From: Lysinibacillus odysseyi
GTDB lineage: Bacteria; Bacillota; Bacilli; Bacillales_A; Planococcaceae
Length of the DNA: 64,000 nt
Reading direction: 5' to 3'
NCBI GenBank assembly: GCA_014595895.1
Contig: JABUKB010000008.1
Location: 1-64,000 of the forward strand
Positions 1 to 8,655 of the stretch are shown piece after piece. Positions within the stretch are counted from its first letter, which is position 1, and each line of letters opens with the position of its first letter. Below the pieces are notes generated by a model. That model had not been told where the DNA came from, did no database searches, and saw nothing but the letters and a program-made list of their open reading frames with translations. The translations under genes were made by a program, and so were the position numbers.

Positions 1-109
1 TGATGGCAAAGAGGTCACACCCGTTCCCATACCGAACACGGAAGTTAAGCTCTTTAGCGCCGATGGTAGTTGGGGGCTTCCCCCTGTGAGAGTAGGACGT
101 CGCTTCGCA
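1..109 (+). rRNA. rrf: 5S ribosomal RNA, 3' part
   Basis: The first ~109 bases match the conserved body of Firmicutes 5S rRNA (the GGTCACACCCGTTCCCAT block, the GAACACGGAAGTTAAGC block and the closing GAGAGTAGGACGTCGC). The 5' few bases lie outside the window, so the gene is truncated by the window edge. It is presumably the last gene of an rrn operon running into the window from the left. Confidence 0.96.
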
Positions 110-117
110 ACAGTAAA

Positions 118-150
118 GATCCAAAGCATAACGCTTTGGGTCTTTTTTAT
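118..150 (+). terminator. rRNA operon terminator
   Basis: The inverted repeat CCAAAGC (121-127) / GCTTTGG (133-139) is followed by a T-run. It lies just after the 5S rRNA. Confidence 0.93.
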
Positions 151-655
151 ATTTCCGCGAAATAAACCTTTTCCTTCTAATATATAAAGTAAAGATAACT
201 AACGATTGTTAAAGACGAAAAAGATTTTTTACATAAAATAACGAGAAACTCACTTTCATATGAAATAGGCGATTTGATATGAAGAAACAACAGATCGTGC
301 TTGCATCATATATAAAGTCGTTATAGATGTCTGATTATAATAACTTCCTTTTAAAATTAAATTCCTCTTTAATCATGATCTCGTCTCTTCCATCTTACGC
401 GCTCTTTCTTCCACCATCAAAAGGCATTCTATACATTAATCTTTAAGTGTTGTCTTACATAATGAAGCATCAGATAGGAAACAATAGTCTAAAACATCTT
501 GTATTAGCAAATTATTCGCTGCTTGTCCTATCCTTGTCGGCGGTTGATGGGAAGTATTCATTGCTTTCTTTATTAAATATTTTTTAAATATTATTCACGA
601 ATAATATAAAAGAACGTTAAATTATCTAGAAAATGAGATTTTTAAGTTAAAGGTA
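151..655. other. gene-free AT-rich spacer
   Basis: About 500 bases between the 5S terminator and the promoter of the succinocysteine-type operon. I see no convincing reading frame, tRNA or riboswitch here. Confidence 0.6.
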
Positions 656-684
656 TTGAAAAAATCATAGCAAATCGCTATACT
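656..684 (+). promoter_or_regulatory. sigma-A-type promoter of the 735-7312 operon
   Basis: TTGAAA (656-661), a 17-base spacer and TATACT (679-684) lie about 50 bases upstream of the first gene. It is the only good match seen in the upstream spacer. Confidence 0.7.
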
Positions 685-734
685 TAAAAAAGTATTAAAA
701 CCAAGTTAAAAAGTAGGTATTGGAGGAATAAATT

Positions 735-2099
735 TTGCCATCACATGTGATAGATATGACCATGTTAAAAAATAATTTCGGCACAGCAGAAATGCGTGAT
801 GTATGGTCAGACGAAAACAGACTTCAAAAGCATATAGACGTAGAGATTGCTTTAGCAAAAGCAGAAGGCGAGTACGGGTTAATTCCGAAAGAGGCTGCTG
901 ATGAAATCGAAAAGCAAGCAAGTCAGGCTCAATTTGATATCGAGCAATTAGCGGCTAATATGGCGAAATTAAAGCATTCATTAATGCCAACAATCAATGC
1001 TATTCAAGAGATTAGCGGAGAACACGGGGAGTATGTTCACTTTGGTGCGACTACTCAAGATATTGTAGATACAGGTACTGTACTTCAATTAAAAGAAGCA
1101 AATGCAATTATTAAACGTGACACCATTCAAGTGGCACATGAATTAGCAAAACTAGCAGAAGAACATAAATACACATTAATCGCAGGACGTTCACACGGGA
1201 TCCAAGGCTTACCGACGACATTCGGTTTCAAACTATCAGTCGTGTTGAGTGAAGTAATGCGTCATATTGAGCGATTAAAAGAATTGGAAAAGCGCACGTT
1301 CACAGGAAATGTAAGTGGAGGCGTTGGAACATATGCTTCTTTCGGTGAAAAAGGCATTTTAATCGAACGTCGATTAATGGAGATTATCGGATTAGACGCA
1401 CCGGAAATTTGCTGGCATTCATCACGTGACCGATTAGCTGAATACGCAAGTGTACTAGGACTCATTAGCGGGACACTTGGGAAGTTAGCGAATGAATTTT
1501 ATAATTTAATGCGCACAGAGATTGATGAAGTAGAAGAGCCATTTTCAAAAGGGAAAGTGGGTTCATCAACAATGCCACATAAACGCAACCCAGCAATGTT
1601 TGAAGGGATTGCAAGTCTAACAAGACCAATCTTGCAAAACGTTTCGCTTATGCAGCATTCTTTAATCGTAGAGCATGAACGTGACGCTATGTCATGGCGC
1701 GCAGAGTGGATTGCATTGCCTGAAATTACAATCTACTTGTCATCACAGTTGGCATCGACAATTGCTGCTCTGCAAGGACTAGTAGTGAAAAAAGACAATA
1801 TGCTGAAGAACTTAGATAAGTTAGGCGGCTTATTGCTATCTGAAAAACTGATGTTTGAATTATCAAATGAGCTTGGAAAACAAACAGCACATCACATACT
1901 GTATGAAATTTCGATGGAAGCTTTAGAAAATAAATTTCCATTTAGAGATCTGCTATTAAAAGATGAACGCATTATGAAAGCATACACACCGGAGCAACTG
2001 GAAAGCATTTTTGATTATGAATCCTATATTGGGCTTGCACCAGATAAAGTGGAGGAAGTGCTTGCAAATTACAGAAAGAATGTAAAGGAGGCACAGTAA
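735..2099 (+). CDS. fumarase/aspartase-superfamily lyase (PurB/PcaB-like), candidate S-(2-succino) lyase
   Basis: This 454-residue enzyme starts at a TTG preceded by TGGAGGAA. It carries the superfamily signature GSSTMPHKRNP near residue 280, a GATTQDI motif near 100 and a GRSHG motif near 150, so it should catalyse beta-elimination releasing fumarate or a related product. True PurB usually sits in a purine operon. Here the gene is the first of seven, and the other six match B. subtilis yxeL-yxeQ in order. In B. subtilis the monooxygenase gene yxeK accompanies that set and breaks down N-acetyl-S-(2-succino)cysteine. I recall published S-(2-succino) lyases of this superfamily that cleave 2-succinocysteine to fumarate plus cysteine, and that is the favoured function by context. 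A PcaB-type cycloisomerase or an atypical argininosuccinate/adenylosuccinate lyase cannot be excluded. Confidence 0.75.
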   Translation: MPSHVIDMTMLKNNFGTAEMRDVWSDENRLQKHIDVEIALAKAEGEYGLIPKEAADEIEKQASQAQFDIEQLAANMAKLKHSLMPTINAIQEISGEHGEYVHFGATTQDIVDTGTVLQLKEANAIIKRDTIQVAHELAKLAEEHKYTLIAGRSHGIQGLPTTFGFKLSVVLSEVMRHIERLKELEKRTFTGNVSGGVGTYASFGEKGILIERRLMEIIGLDAPEICWHSSRDRLAEYASVLGLISGTLGKLANEFYNLMRTEIDEVEEPFSKGKVGSSTMPHKRNPAMFEGIASLTRPILQNVSLMQHSLIVEHERDAMSWRAEWIALPEITIYLSSQLASTIAALQGLVVKKDNMLKNLDKLGGLLLSEKLMFELSNELGKQTAHHILYEISMEALENKFPFRDLLLKDERIMKAYTPEQLESIFDYESYIGLAPDKVEEVLANYRKNVKEAQ

Positions 2100-2599
2100 T
2101 GGCCTTTACTTTCCGAGCTGCAACAATAGACGATGCTGAAACTCTACAAAAACTATTACATGAAGCATATGCGGAAAACGTAAAGTACGGTGTATACTTC
2201 GATGCGACGTATGTCAAACTGGAAGATATAAAAGTCCATCTGGAAAGAAACCTGTGCTTTTTCCTAGAAGAGGATGGAGAAGTGTTATCCACGATTTCCC
2301 TGCGTATGCCCTGGGGACCTAACCCTGGACCGTTGCCATACCCTCATATTGGCTGGTTTGCGTCCAAAACAAACACAGGCAAAAAAGGAATTGGGACAAG
2401 CTTACTGCAATGGCTAGAAGGTGAGATTTTAAAAAAGCAGCTGAAAACACCATATGTCACATTAGGTACAGCTGACTCTCATCCATGGCTAGGAGAAATG
2501 TATGAAAAAAGAGGCTATATAAAATTTGCCCAAACGGATTTAGGAAAGGGCCATTTAACAAATTATCATAAAAAGCAAATATTGGAGGATTTATCATGA
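2099..2599 (+). CDS. yxeL: GNAT N-acetyltransferase, YxeL-like
   Basis: This 166-residue single-domain GNAT acetyltransferase starts with TRAAT-like 'FTFRAATIDDAETLQ' typical of the family N-terminus. The acetyl-CoA loop is 'GKKGIGTSLLQWLE' near residues 98-111. Its start codon overlaps the stop of the lyase gene (TAATG), so translation is probably coupled. In B. subtilis, YxeL N-acetylates S-(2-succino)cysteine before oxidative cleavage. Here it is kept together with a deacetylase further down the operon, so an N-acetyl intermediate is probably still made. The assignment rests on operon order rather than on residues specific for the substrate. Confidence 0.75.
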   Translation: MAFTFRAATIDDAETLQKLLHEAYAENVKYGVYFDATYVKLEDIKVHLERNLCFFLEEDGEVLSTISLRMPWGPNPGPLPYPHIGWFASKTNTGKKGIGTSLLQWLEGEILKKQLKTPYVTLGTADSHPWLGEMYEKRGYIKFAQTDLGKGHLTNYHKKQILEDLS

Positions 2600-3414
2600 A
2601 GAATAAATTTTTATTAACGCTTGTCATTGCTTTATTTTCATTAGTGTTAGCGGCATGTGGAAATTCAAATGATTCTAAAGAAGAAACAACAATAGACACA
2701 ACAGAAGAACAAAAAGTATTGCGTGTAGGAGCGACAGGCTTGTCATATCCAAATGCTTATAAAGAAGGCAATGACTTGGTTGGCTTTGACGTAGAAGTTA
2801 TTGAAAAAGTAGCGGAAAACTTAGGTTATTCAGTTGAGTGGGTGAACTCAGACTTCAGTGGTTTAATGGGTCAATTAGAGTCAGGTAAAATCGATACAAT
2901 TGCAAACGCAGTAGCAGTAACAGAGGAGCGCGCAGAGAAGTTTTTATTCACTGAGCCATACTCTTACGCTGGGGTAACAATCGTAACGCATGAAGACAAT
3001 ACGGATATCAATACATTAGAGGATTTAAAAGGGAAAACAGTTTCAGGTGTACTAGGTTCAAACAACGTGAAAAACTTAGAAAGCTTTGATAAAAACGGCG
3101 AGATTGAAATCCGCACTTACGAAAACCGTGATGGTGCACAATTAGAAGTCATCAACAAACGTGTAGACGGTTATGTAAACGCGAAAGCTTCATTATTAGC
3201 TGAAATTCAAAAAAGTAATTTACCATTAAAATTTGTTGGCGAACCATTCTTGTATGAGGACGTTTCATTCCCATTCCAAAAAACACAAGAAAATGAAGCC
3301 CTTGTAGCAGAGATCAATGCAGAACTTCAAAATTTACGAAAAGATGGTACATTATCAGAAATCTCTAAAAAATATTACGGTGGTGAAGATATCACTGTAA
3401 AAGATGAAGAATAA
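2596..3414 (+). CDS. yxeM: amino-acid ABC transporter substrate-binding lipoprotein, YxeM-like
   Basis: This 272-residue lipoprotein has a signal peptide ending in the lipobox LVLAAC, so Cys21 is lipidated and the protein is anchored outside the membrane. The rest is a family-3 solute-binding (SBP_bac_3) fold, with 'DLVGFDVEVIEKVAENLGY' near residue 60 and 'AVTEERAEKFLFTEPY' near 112. The start codon overlaps the acetyltransferase stop by four bases. With the next two genes it forms a polar-amino-acid importer. In the B. subtilis operon this system is thought to import S-(2-succino)cysteine or a derivative. Confidence 0.85.
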   Translation: MKNKFLLTLVIALFSLVLAACGNSNDSKEETTIDTTEEQKVLRVGATGLSYPNAYKEGNDLVGFDVEVIEKVAENLGYSVEWVNSDFSGLMGQLESGKIDTIANAVAVTEERAEKFLFTEPYSYAGVTIVTHEDNTDINTLEDLKGKTVSGVLGSNNVKNLESFDKNGEIEIRTYENRDGAQLEVINKRVDGYVNAKASLLAEIQKSNLPLKFVGEPFLYEDVSFPFQKTQENEALVAEINAELQNLRKDGTLSEISKKYYGGEDITVKDEE

Positions 3415-3440
3415 CCTAGTACGGAAAGGCGAATAAGGAT

Positions 3441-4112
3441 ATGAACTTAGATTTTTCCTATATGATTGAAGTTCTACCAGCCATTTTAAAGTACGTACCC
3501 ATAACATTAATGATGGCAATAATCGCAATGATTATTGCCGTCGTTATTGGTGTCGCTTTAGCAATGGTCTATAAGACGAACTTTAAACTATTAATTTACT
3601 CAGCGAATCTTTACATTTCATTTTTCCGAGCAATACCGATGCTCGTTCAATTGTTCTTAATTTACTACGGATTACCGCAACTAGTCCCTGTCTTTACAAA
3701 ATTAGATGCGATTAGTGCAGCTATTATCGGTTTAGGCTTTAAACAAGCAGCCTTCTTAGCGGAAATTTTCCGTGCAGCATTGGCTTCGGTGGAAAAAGGT
3801 CAGCTTGAGGCATGTATTGCTGGGGGAATGACGAAATTCCAGGCATACCGCAGAATTATTTTACCGCAGGCACTGCGTAACGCACTTCCTGGTACGGGTA
3901 ATACATTTATTTCTTTAATTAAAGAAACGTCATTAGCCTTTACATTAGGGGTAGTCGAAATTTTCGCAGAGGCAAAAATGCAAGCCTCTAATTCTTTCCG
4001 CTATTTTGAAGCGTATTTAGTGGTAGCATTAGTGTATTGGGCAATCATTATCGTCTATACGTATTTGCAGAAGATGTTGGAACGACGGTTAGATCGTCCA
4101 TACAAAACCTAG
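3441..4112 (+). CDS. yxeN: amino-acid ABC transporter permease, YxeN-like
   Basis: This 223-residue HisM/GlnP-type inner-membrane permease has about five hydrophobic segments. The EAA loop that docks the ATPase reads 'EACIAGGMTKFQAYRRIILPQ', from about residue 124. It starts at an ATG after AAGGAT and follows the binding protein by 26 bases. A single permease gene implies a homodimeric channel. It is part of the 735-7312 operon. Confidence 0.88.
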   Translation: MNLDFSYMIEVLPAILKYVPITLMMAIIAMIIAVVIGVALAMVYKTNFKLLIYSANLYISFFRAIPMLVQLFLIYYGLPQLVPVFTKLDAISAAIIGLGFKQAAFLAEIFRAALASVEKGQLEACIAGGMTKFQAYRRIILPQALRNALPGTGNTFISLIKETSLAFTLGVVEIFAEAKMQASNSFRYFEAYLVVALVYWAIIIVYTYLQKMLERRLDRPYKT

Positions 4113-4124
4113 AGGTGACCAAAC

Positions 4125-4865
4125 ATGCTTAAAATTACAAATTTAGTGAAAAGTTTTGGAGATTTGGATGTTTTAAAGGGAATTAATTTTGAAATCAAAG
4201 AAGGCGAAGTGCTGGCGATTATCGGTCCCTCAGGCTCCGGAAAGTCGACGCTCATTCGTTGTTTGAATTATTTAGAGCAACCGCAGCAAGGGATTATTGA
4301 AATTGATGATGCCAGATTAGATGCTGCTCAGCCAAGCAAAAAAGACATTCAAAATATTCGTTCTAAAACAGCGATGGTGTTCCAAAACTATAATTTATAT
4401 AAAAATAAAACAGCTCTTGAGAATGTAACAGAGTCACTGATTGTCGTGAAAAAAATGCCGAAAGCACAAGCCAATGAGATTGGAATGCAGCTTTTAAAAG
4501 AAGTAGGCTTGGAAGCCAAGCGCGACAATTATCCGGTGACGATGTCTGGTGGACAACAGCAGCGTGTTAGTATCGCACGCGCATTAGCACAGAACCCAAA
4601 GGTAATTTTGTTTGATGAGCCGACGTCTTCATTGGACCCAGAGCTTGTGCAAGAAGTATTAAATGTTATTAAAAAATTAGCAGACCAAAAAACAACAATG
4701 ATTATCGTGACGCATGAAATGGATTTTGCCAGAGAAGTAGCAGACCATATTATTTTCATGGCAGATGGTCATATCGTAGAAGAGGGACCGGCAAGAGAAT
4801 TCTTCGCGAACGCTAAAAATGAGCGTACGAAAAAATTCATCCGTCAAGTCACTTCAGAAAGTTAG
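4125..4865 (+). CDS. yxeO: amino-acid ABC transporter ATP-binding protein, YxeO-like
   Basis: This 246-residue ATPase of the polar-amino-acid importer class has Walker A GPSGSGKST near residue 35, Q-loop 'VFQNYNLY', ABC signature MSGGQQQRVSIARAL near 142, Walker B VILFDEPTSSLDPE near 162 and the switch His in IIVTHE. It follows the permease by 12 bases. Length and motif order are normal for the family. It energises uptake by YxeM/YxeN. Confidence 0.9.
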   Translation: MLKITNLVKSFGDLDVLKGINFEIKEGEVLAIIGPSGSGKSTLIRCLNYLEQPQQGIIEIDDARLDAAQPSKKDIQNIRSKTAMVFQNYNLYKNKTALENVTESLIVVKKMPKAQANEIGMQLLKEVGLEAKRDNYPVTMSGGQQQRVSIARALAQNPKVILFDEPTSSLDPELVQEVLNVIKKLADQKTTMIIVTHEMDFAREVADHIIFMADGHIVEEGPAREFFANAKNERTKKFIRQVTSES

Positions 4866-4871
4866 GAGATT

Positions 4872-6026
4872 ATGTCGATGACTATTCAAATTACAGATCA
4901 ATTAACTGAACAATTAGTTTCATACCGCCGTGAGCTACACGAAAATCCTGAGTTATCGATGCAGGAATATGAAACGACAGCGCGAATCAAAAACTGGTTA
5001 ACATCATATGGTGTGACAATTTTAGACTACCCGATTGAAGTAGGGGTAATTGCGGAAGTGCAAGGGGAACAAGAAGGCCCGACGATTGCAATTCGCGCAG
5101 ATATCGATGCCCTACCAATTGAAGAGCAAGCGGATGTAGAGTTCCCATCCAAAAATGCAGGTGTTATGCATGCGTGTGGACATGACTTCCATACTTCTTC
5201 AATCATTGGGACGGCAGCATTATTACAGCAAAACAAAGCGCTTTTAAAAGGCAATGTACGCTTTATTTTCCAACCGTCTGAAGAAAATGCACAAGGGGCA
5301 GAGTATGTTGCCAATGCAGGCGTACTAGAAGGTGTATCCGCTATTTTCGGGATGCATAATAAGCCAGACTTGCCAGTAGGGACAATTGGTGTAAAACCAG
5401 GTCCGTTAATGGCGAGTGTCGACCGTTTTGAATTAGATGTGATTGGTGTCGGTGGACATGCAGGGATTCCGGAAAATTCAATTGATCCAATCGTTATTAG
5501 CAGCCAAATTGTCAGCGCGTTCCAGTCGATTATTAGCCGTAGTATCTCGCCTTCTAATAACTCTGTACTGTCTGTGACAAAATTACAGGCAGGCAACACA
5601 TGGAACGTAATACCGGAGAAGGCAGAGCTAGAAGGAACAGTGCGTACATTCCAAGATGAGTCACGTACACGCATTCCTGAGCGCATGAAAGCTTTAGCAG
5701 AAGGAATCGCAGAAAGCTACGGGGCACGTGCTGATTTTAGATGGTTCTCCTACTTACCAACAGTAAAAAATGATGATCGTTTTACAGAAGTAGTGCAAGA
5801 GGCTGTAGTGGATAGTGGCTATAATTTAGTAGAAGCGGAAGCTGTTCCTGCTGGAGAGGACTTTGCCTTTTACCAAGAGCGTATCCCAGGCTATTTTGTA
5901 TGGGTAGGGGTAGAAGGACCGTATGCTTGGCATCATCCGAAATTTAAATTACAAGAAGGGGCACTACCTGTTGCAGCAAATTTCTTTGCTAATTTAGCAG
6001 TGAAAGTGTTAGATCAATGGAAATAA
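4872..6026 (+). CDS. yxeP: M20D amidohydrolase/deacetylase, YxeP-like
   Basis: This 384-residue metallo-amidohydrolase of the M20D family (N-acyl amino acid deacetylases, hippurate and IAA-amino acid hydrolases) keeps its metal ligands: 'HACGHD' near residue 101, 'PSEENAQGAEY' near 137, 'FGMHNKPDLP' near 161 and a C-terminal 'WHHPKF'. In the B. subtilis pathway, YxeP deacetylates the N-acetylcysteine released from acetylated 2-succinocysteine. The start ATG at 4872 follows TTAGGAGA; a second ATG lies two codons later. It overlaps the next gene by ten bases. Confidence 0.82.
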   Translation: MSMTIQITDQLTEQLVSYRRELHENPELSMQEYETTARIKNWLTSYGVTILDYPIEVGVIAEVQGEQEGPTIAIRADIDALPIEEQADVEFPSKNAGVMHACGHDFHTSSIIGTAALLQQNKALLKGNVRFIFQPSEENAQGAEYVANAGVLEGVSAIFGMHNKPDLPVGTIGVKPGPLMASVDRFELDVIGVGGHAGIPENSIDPIVISSQIVSAFQSIISRSISPSNNSVLSVTKLQAGNTWNVIPEKAELEGTVRTFQDESRTRIPERMKALAEGIAESYGARADFRWFSYLPTVKNDDRFTEVVQEAVVDSGYNLVEAEAVPAGEDFAFYQERIPGYFVWVGVEGPYAWHHPKFKLQEGALPVAANFFANLAVKVLDQWK

Positions 6027-7312
6027 ATCATATTACAAAGCGCTTTGTAAAACAGTTATTTTTAAAACCCTTAGATGTCGATGTGATCCGCGATGCAAAA
6101 CGAGGGTTAATCGATTTTATCGCTTCTTCTCACTACGGGAAAGATGATACAGGTGTGAAGAAGCTGTTGAATTTGGCAGTACCGGGGCCAGCAAAGATTA
6201 TAGGACATGACCGTTACACAACGGTGGAACAAGCGGCACTCATTAATGGCTTTATGGCGCATGCACTGGACTTTGACGATGTGCATCATGAATTTAGAGG
6301 GCATCCGAGTGCTGTCATTTTACCGACGTTATTTGCATTAAGCGATGAGCATACTTCTGGCAGAAGATTTCTGCACGCCTATACAATAGGGGTAGAAGCG
6401 CTAGCGAAATTAGCCCTTTCTCTATCTAATGTTCACTATGAAAAGGGGTGGCACAATACATCAACGATTGGTATTATTGGCGCGACAATAGCAGGGGCCT
6501 TTTTAAAGGGCATGAACGAAAAAGACACATGTAGAGCCATTGGTTTCGCTGCGACGATGGCGGGCGGTATGCGCATCCATTTTGGTACAGAAACGAAACC
6601 ATTACATGCGGGAATTGCAGCCAAGCATGCGATTGAAGCATTGCAGTTTGCGGAAATCGGTATGAATGTCAATGACAACAGCTTAGAAGGCCAGATCGGC
6701 TTTTTATCCTTATATGGAGAAAATACAGTAAAAAAAGCAGAAGCTATTTTACTGGATACCTCTACATTCAAATGGCGTCTTTCTAAGCCAGGGCTCTGGT
6801 TCAAGCTTTATCCTTGTTGCTCAGGGTCCTATTTCGGTATCGATGCTGCACAACGAATTGGAGAGTTAGCGGTTAGTGATATTGAAGAAATCAATATTAC
6901 ATTCTCCAATAATAGCGATGCCGCGCTTGTCATTCGTGAGCCTAAGACAGGGGAAGAGGGGCGCTTCAGTATCGAGTATATCGTTTCCCTCATTTTCTCT
7001 GGCAGACCTTTAACATTGGAGTCATTTTTACCTGAAGAAGTGGATGACGAGATAAAAACGTATATGAAAAAGGTAAGACGCTTTAACAATCATCAAGCGG
7101 TTAAAAAATATACACTGATTGAAGTGAAAACAACCGATGGCAATGTCATTACGGTACGCGGAGTAACACCAAAAGGTTCACCAGATAATCCGTTACAGAC
7201 TTCTGAGTTAGAAGAAAAATTAGCAGATGCTACAACGAATGCAGATGCTATATTAGCGACGATTCATAATATAGAAAATTGCACAGTAGGTTCATTAGTG
7301 AAGCTTATTTGA
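6017..7312 (+). CDS. yxeQ: MmgE/PrpD family protein, YxeQ-like
   Basis: This 431-residue MmgE/PrpD-family protein has 'NGFMAHALDFDDVHHEFRGH' near residues 75-95, which holds the Asp and His residues typical of the active-site region, and 'GTETKPLHAGIAAKHAIEA' near 191-209. The family includes 2-methylcitrate dehydratase and several isomerases. YxeQ itself has no firmly established reaction that I know of, but it closes the B. subtilis yxe operon in the same position. The gene overlaps yxeP and ends the operon, followed by a terminator at 7440. Confidence 0.8.
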   Translation: MEINHITKRFVKQLFLKPLDVDVIRDAKRGLIDFIASSHYGKDDTGVKKLLNLAVPGPAKIIGHDRYTTVEQAALINGFMAHALDFDDVHHEFRGHPSAVILPTLFALSDEHTSGRRFLHAYTIGVEALAKLALSLSNVHYEKGWHNTSTIGIIGATIAGAFLKGMNEKDTCRAIGFAATMAGGMRIHFGTETKPLHAGIAAKHAIEALQFAEIGMNVNDNSLEGQIGFLSLYGENTVKKAEAILLDTSTFKWRLSKPGLWFKLYPCCSGSYFGIDAAQRIGELAVSDIEEINITFSNNSDAALVIREPKTGEEGRFSIEYIVSLIFSGRPLTLESFLPEEVDDEIKTYMKKVRRFNNHQAVKKYTLIEVKTTDGNVITVRGVTPKGSPDNPLQTSELEEKLADATTNADAILATIHNIENCTVGSLVKLI

Positions 7313-7439
7313 TTTCTTTATGAAAAAAATGTTTTGAATGACGCTATTAATATAACTTTAGATTCTAAGGGAAACCTTTTTAATTTGAATTATTTGCTGT
7401 ATAAATGATATTGTCTTTTATAGATGAAACCATATAACA

Positions 7440-7482
7440 AAAGCCATGAAGTGTTGATTTATCAATATTTCATGGTTTTTTA
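7440..7482 (+). terminator. terminator after yxeQ-like gene
   Basis: The stem CCATGAA (7444-7450) / TTCATGG (7469-7475), with an extra inner GTTGAT/ATCAAT pairing, is followed by a run of T. Confidence 0.88.
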
Positions 7483-7528
7483 GATATCCTAAAGTTCTTG
7501 TTTGATAATGTTTTTTGTATAGTATTAA

Positions 7529-8230
7529 CTATTTTACGCCACCGAAAACAGCAAGCTCAAACCATTTAAAATAACAATCTGCATGCTGATAGCCAATCTC
7601 ACGTAACCAATTCACTTGAATATCTACGCGTTCCAAAATGTTATCTTCTTTGTCTGGACGACTATAATATTCTTTTTCAATTTCCTCAGTTGATTTCTGA
7701 TTATAATTAGCTAAGTGTTGCACGAACTGTTTATCATATAGACTTTCTAGTTTAGCTGTAGCAGAAGCTGTATGTTCAATATTAATAAAAATACCACCAT
7801 CTTTTAATAATGTATAAATTTCTGTATAAAGCTTCTTCTTTTTTTCATGAGGTAAATGGTGTATTGCAAAGCCAGAAACGATACAATCCACTGAGTCAGA
7901 CTCAGCAAATTCTCCTAAAGATTCACTAAAATCACCATGCATCACTGTGCTTTGATTTTGATAAGCAGCCAAATATTCCTTTGCTTGTTCAACCATTGGC
8001 TCAGAGTGATCAATAAATATTACCTGTGCATTTGGGTATGTATCTAAAAGCACTTTACCTAAAAAACCATTGCCACACCCCAAATCCATTATTTTTTGAA
8101 CATCCTTTTTGAAATGCTGAATTACCTGTAGCATGACATTGATTTGCTCTGCTCCAAATGGTATTCCTCCCCTTACTTGTTCTAAATAGTGCTGTGTAAC
8201 ATCTTGTCTTTGCCATTGCGTTGTTTCCAT
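7529..8230 (-). CDS. class I SAM-dependent methyltransferase
   Basis: This 233-residue Rossmann-fold methyltransferase has motif I 'MDLGCGNGFLG' near residue 47, an acidic motif II 'VIFIDHSEPM' near 70 and the post-motif 'GFAIHHLPHEKKK' near 121. The substrate cannot be read from the sequence; UbiE/CmoA-like enzymes have this layout. The start is ATG after AAGGAGGAAAAAGA. The unusual feature is its leader: a T-box riboswitch with its own promoter lies directly upstream on the same strand, so expression should respond to an uncharged tRNA. Confidence 0.85.
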   Translation of the reverse strand: METTQWQRQDVTQHYLEQVRGGIPFGAEQINVMLQVIQHFKKDVQKIMDLGCGNGFLGKVLLDTYPNAQVIFIDHSEPMVEQAKEYLAAYQNQSTVMHGDFSESLGEFAESDSVDCIVSGFAIHHLPHEKKKKLYTEIYTLLKDGGIFINIEHTASATAKLESLYDKQFVQHLANYNQKSTEEIEKEYYSRPDKEDNILERVDIQVNWLREIGYQHADCYFKWFELAVFGGVK

Positions 8231-8249
8231 TCTTTTTCCTCCTTAAAAT

Positions 8250-8491
8250 AAAAGAACTCCGCCTCAAAAAAGAGACGAAGTTTGATTCGTGGTACCACTC
8301 TAATTGGTTAACTTATCATTAACCCACTTAATACTGTAACGGTAGTTGCCGTTTATACTTACTTAGTTTCAGCATAAATACTCCTGGACGAGTTCGGGAA
8401 TGTATTGACTGTTTCGCACCAACCAACAGCTCTCTAAACAATAAGTTTTTCCTACTACTTCCAATCAATGATTTATTTTAGAATTTTAGTA
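8250..8491 (-). promoter_or_regulatory. T-box riboswitch leader, probably tRNA-Leu responsive
   Basis: Read on the minus strand, the leader contains a stem I region with AGAGAGC and GGTTGGTG, the GAACTC/GGAGT pair, a specifier-side GAAACTAAG, a GGTTAA/TTAACC stem III, the T-box core AGAGTGGTACCACG, and an intrinsic terminator (AACTTCGTCTC / GAGGCGGAGTT, then CTTTT) ending at about 8250. The T-box UGGU would pair with an ACCA tRNA end (discriminator A). With the in-frame candidate specifiers CUA (Leu), ACU (Thr) or AAC (Asn), this favours Leu. The specifier choice is an inference. Confidence 0.88.
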
Positions 8492-8520
8492 ATATTAATT
8501 TAAATGTATTTTTTTGTCAA
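8492..8520 (-). promoter_or_regulatory. sigma-A promoter of the T-box leader
   Basis: On the minus strand TTGACA (8515-8520), a 17-base spacer and TATAT-like TAATAT (8492-8497) precede the T-box leader. The -35 is perfect and the spacing ideal. Confidence 0.88.
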
Positions 8521-8655
8521 TAAGAACAATAAGGTTCCTAAAGAATTGTTTGGGAAGTCATAGTCATCTAACTTATCTTTGGAATGTTCTTGAATTTATT
8601 TCACATACTCTATAAATCCTTGTTGTATCAAACCTCCATATTAGCGAAATAATAA

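Noticed and set aside
735-2099. Calling the first gene purB
   Set aside because: It is not in a purine operon and its neighbours form a succinocysteine-type operon; the signature is shared by the whole fumarase/aspartase superfamily.
8055-8267. 70-codon frame overlapping the methyltransferase start
   Set aside because: It is out of frame with a well-supported gene, has no ribosome-binding site and gives a low-complexity basic sequence.
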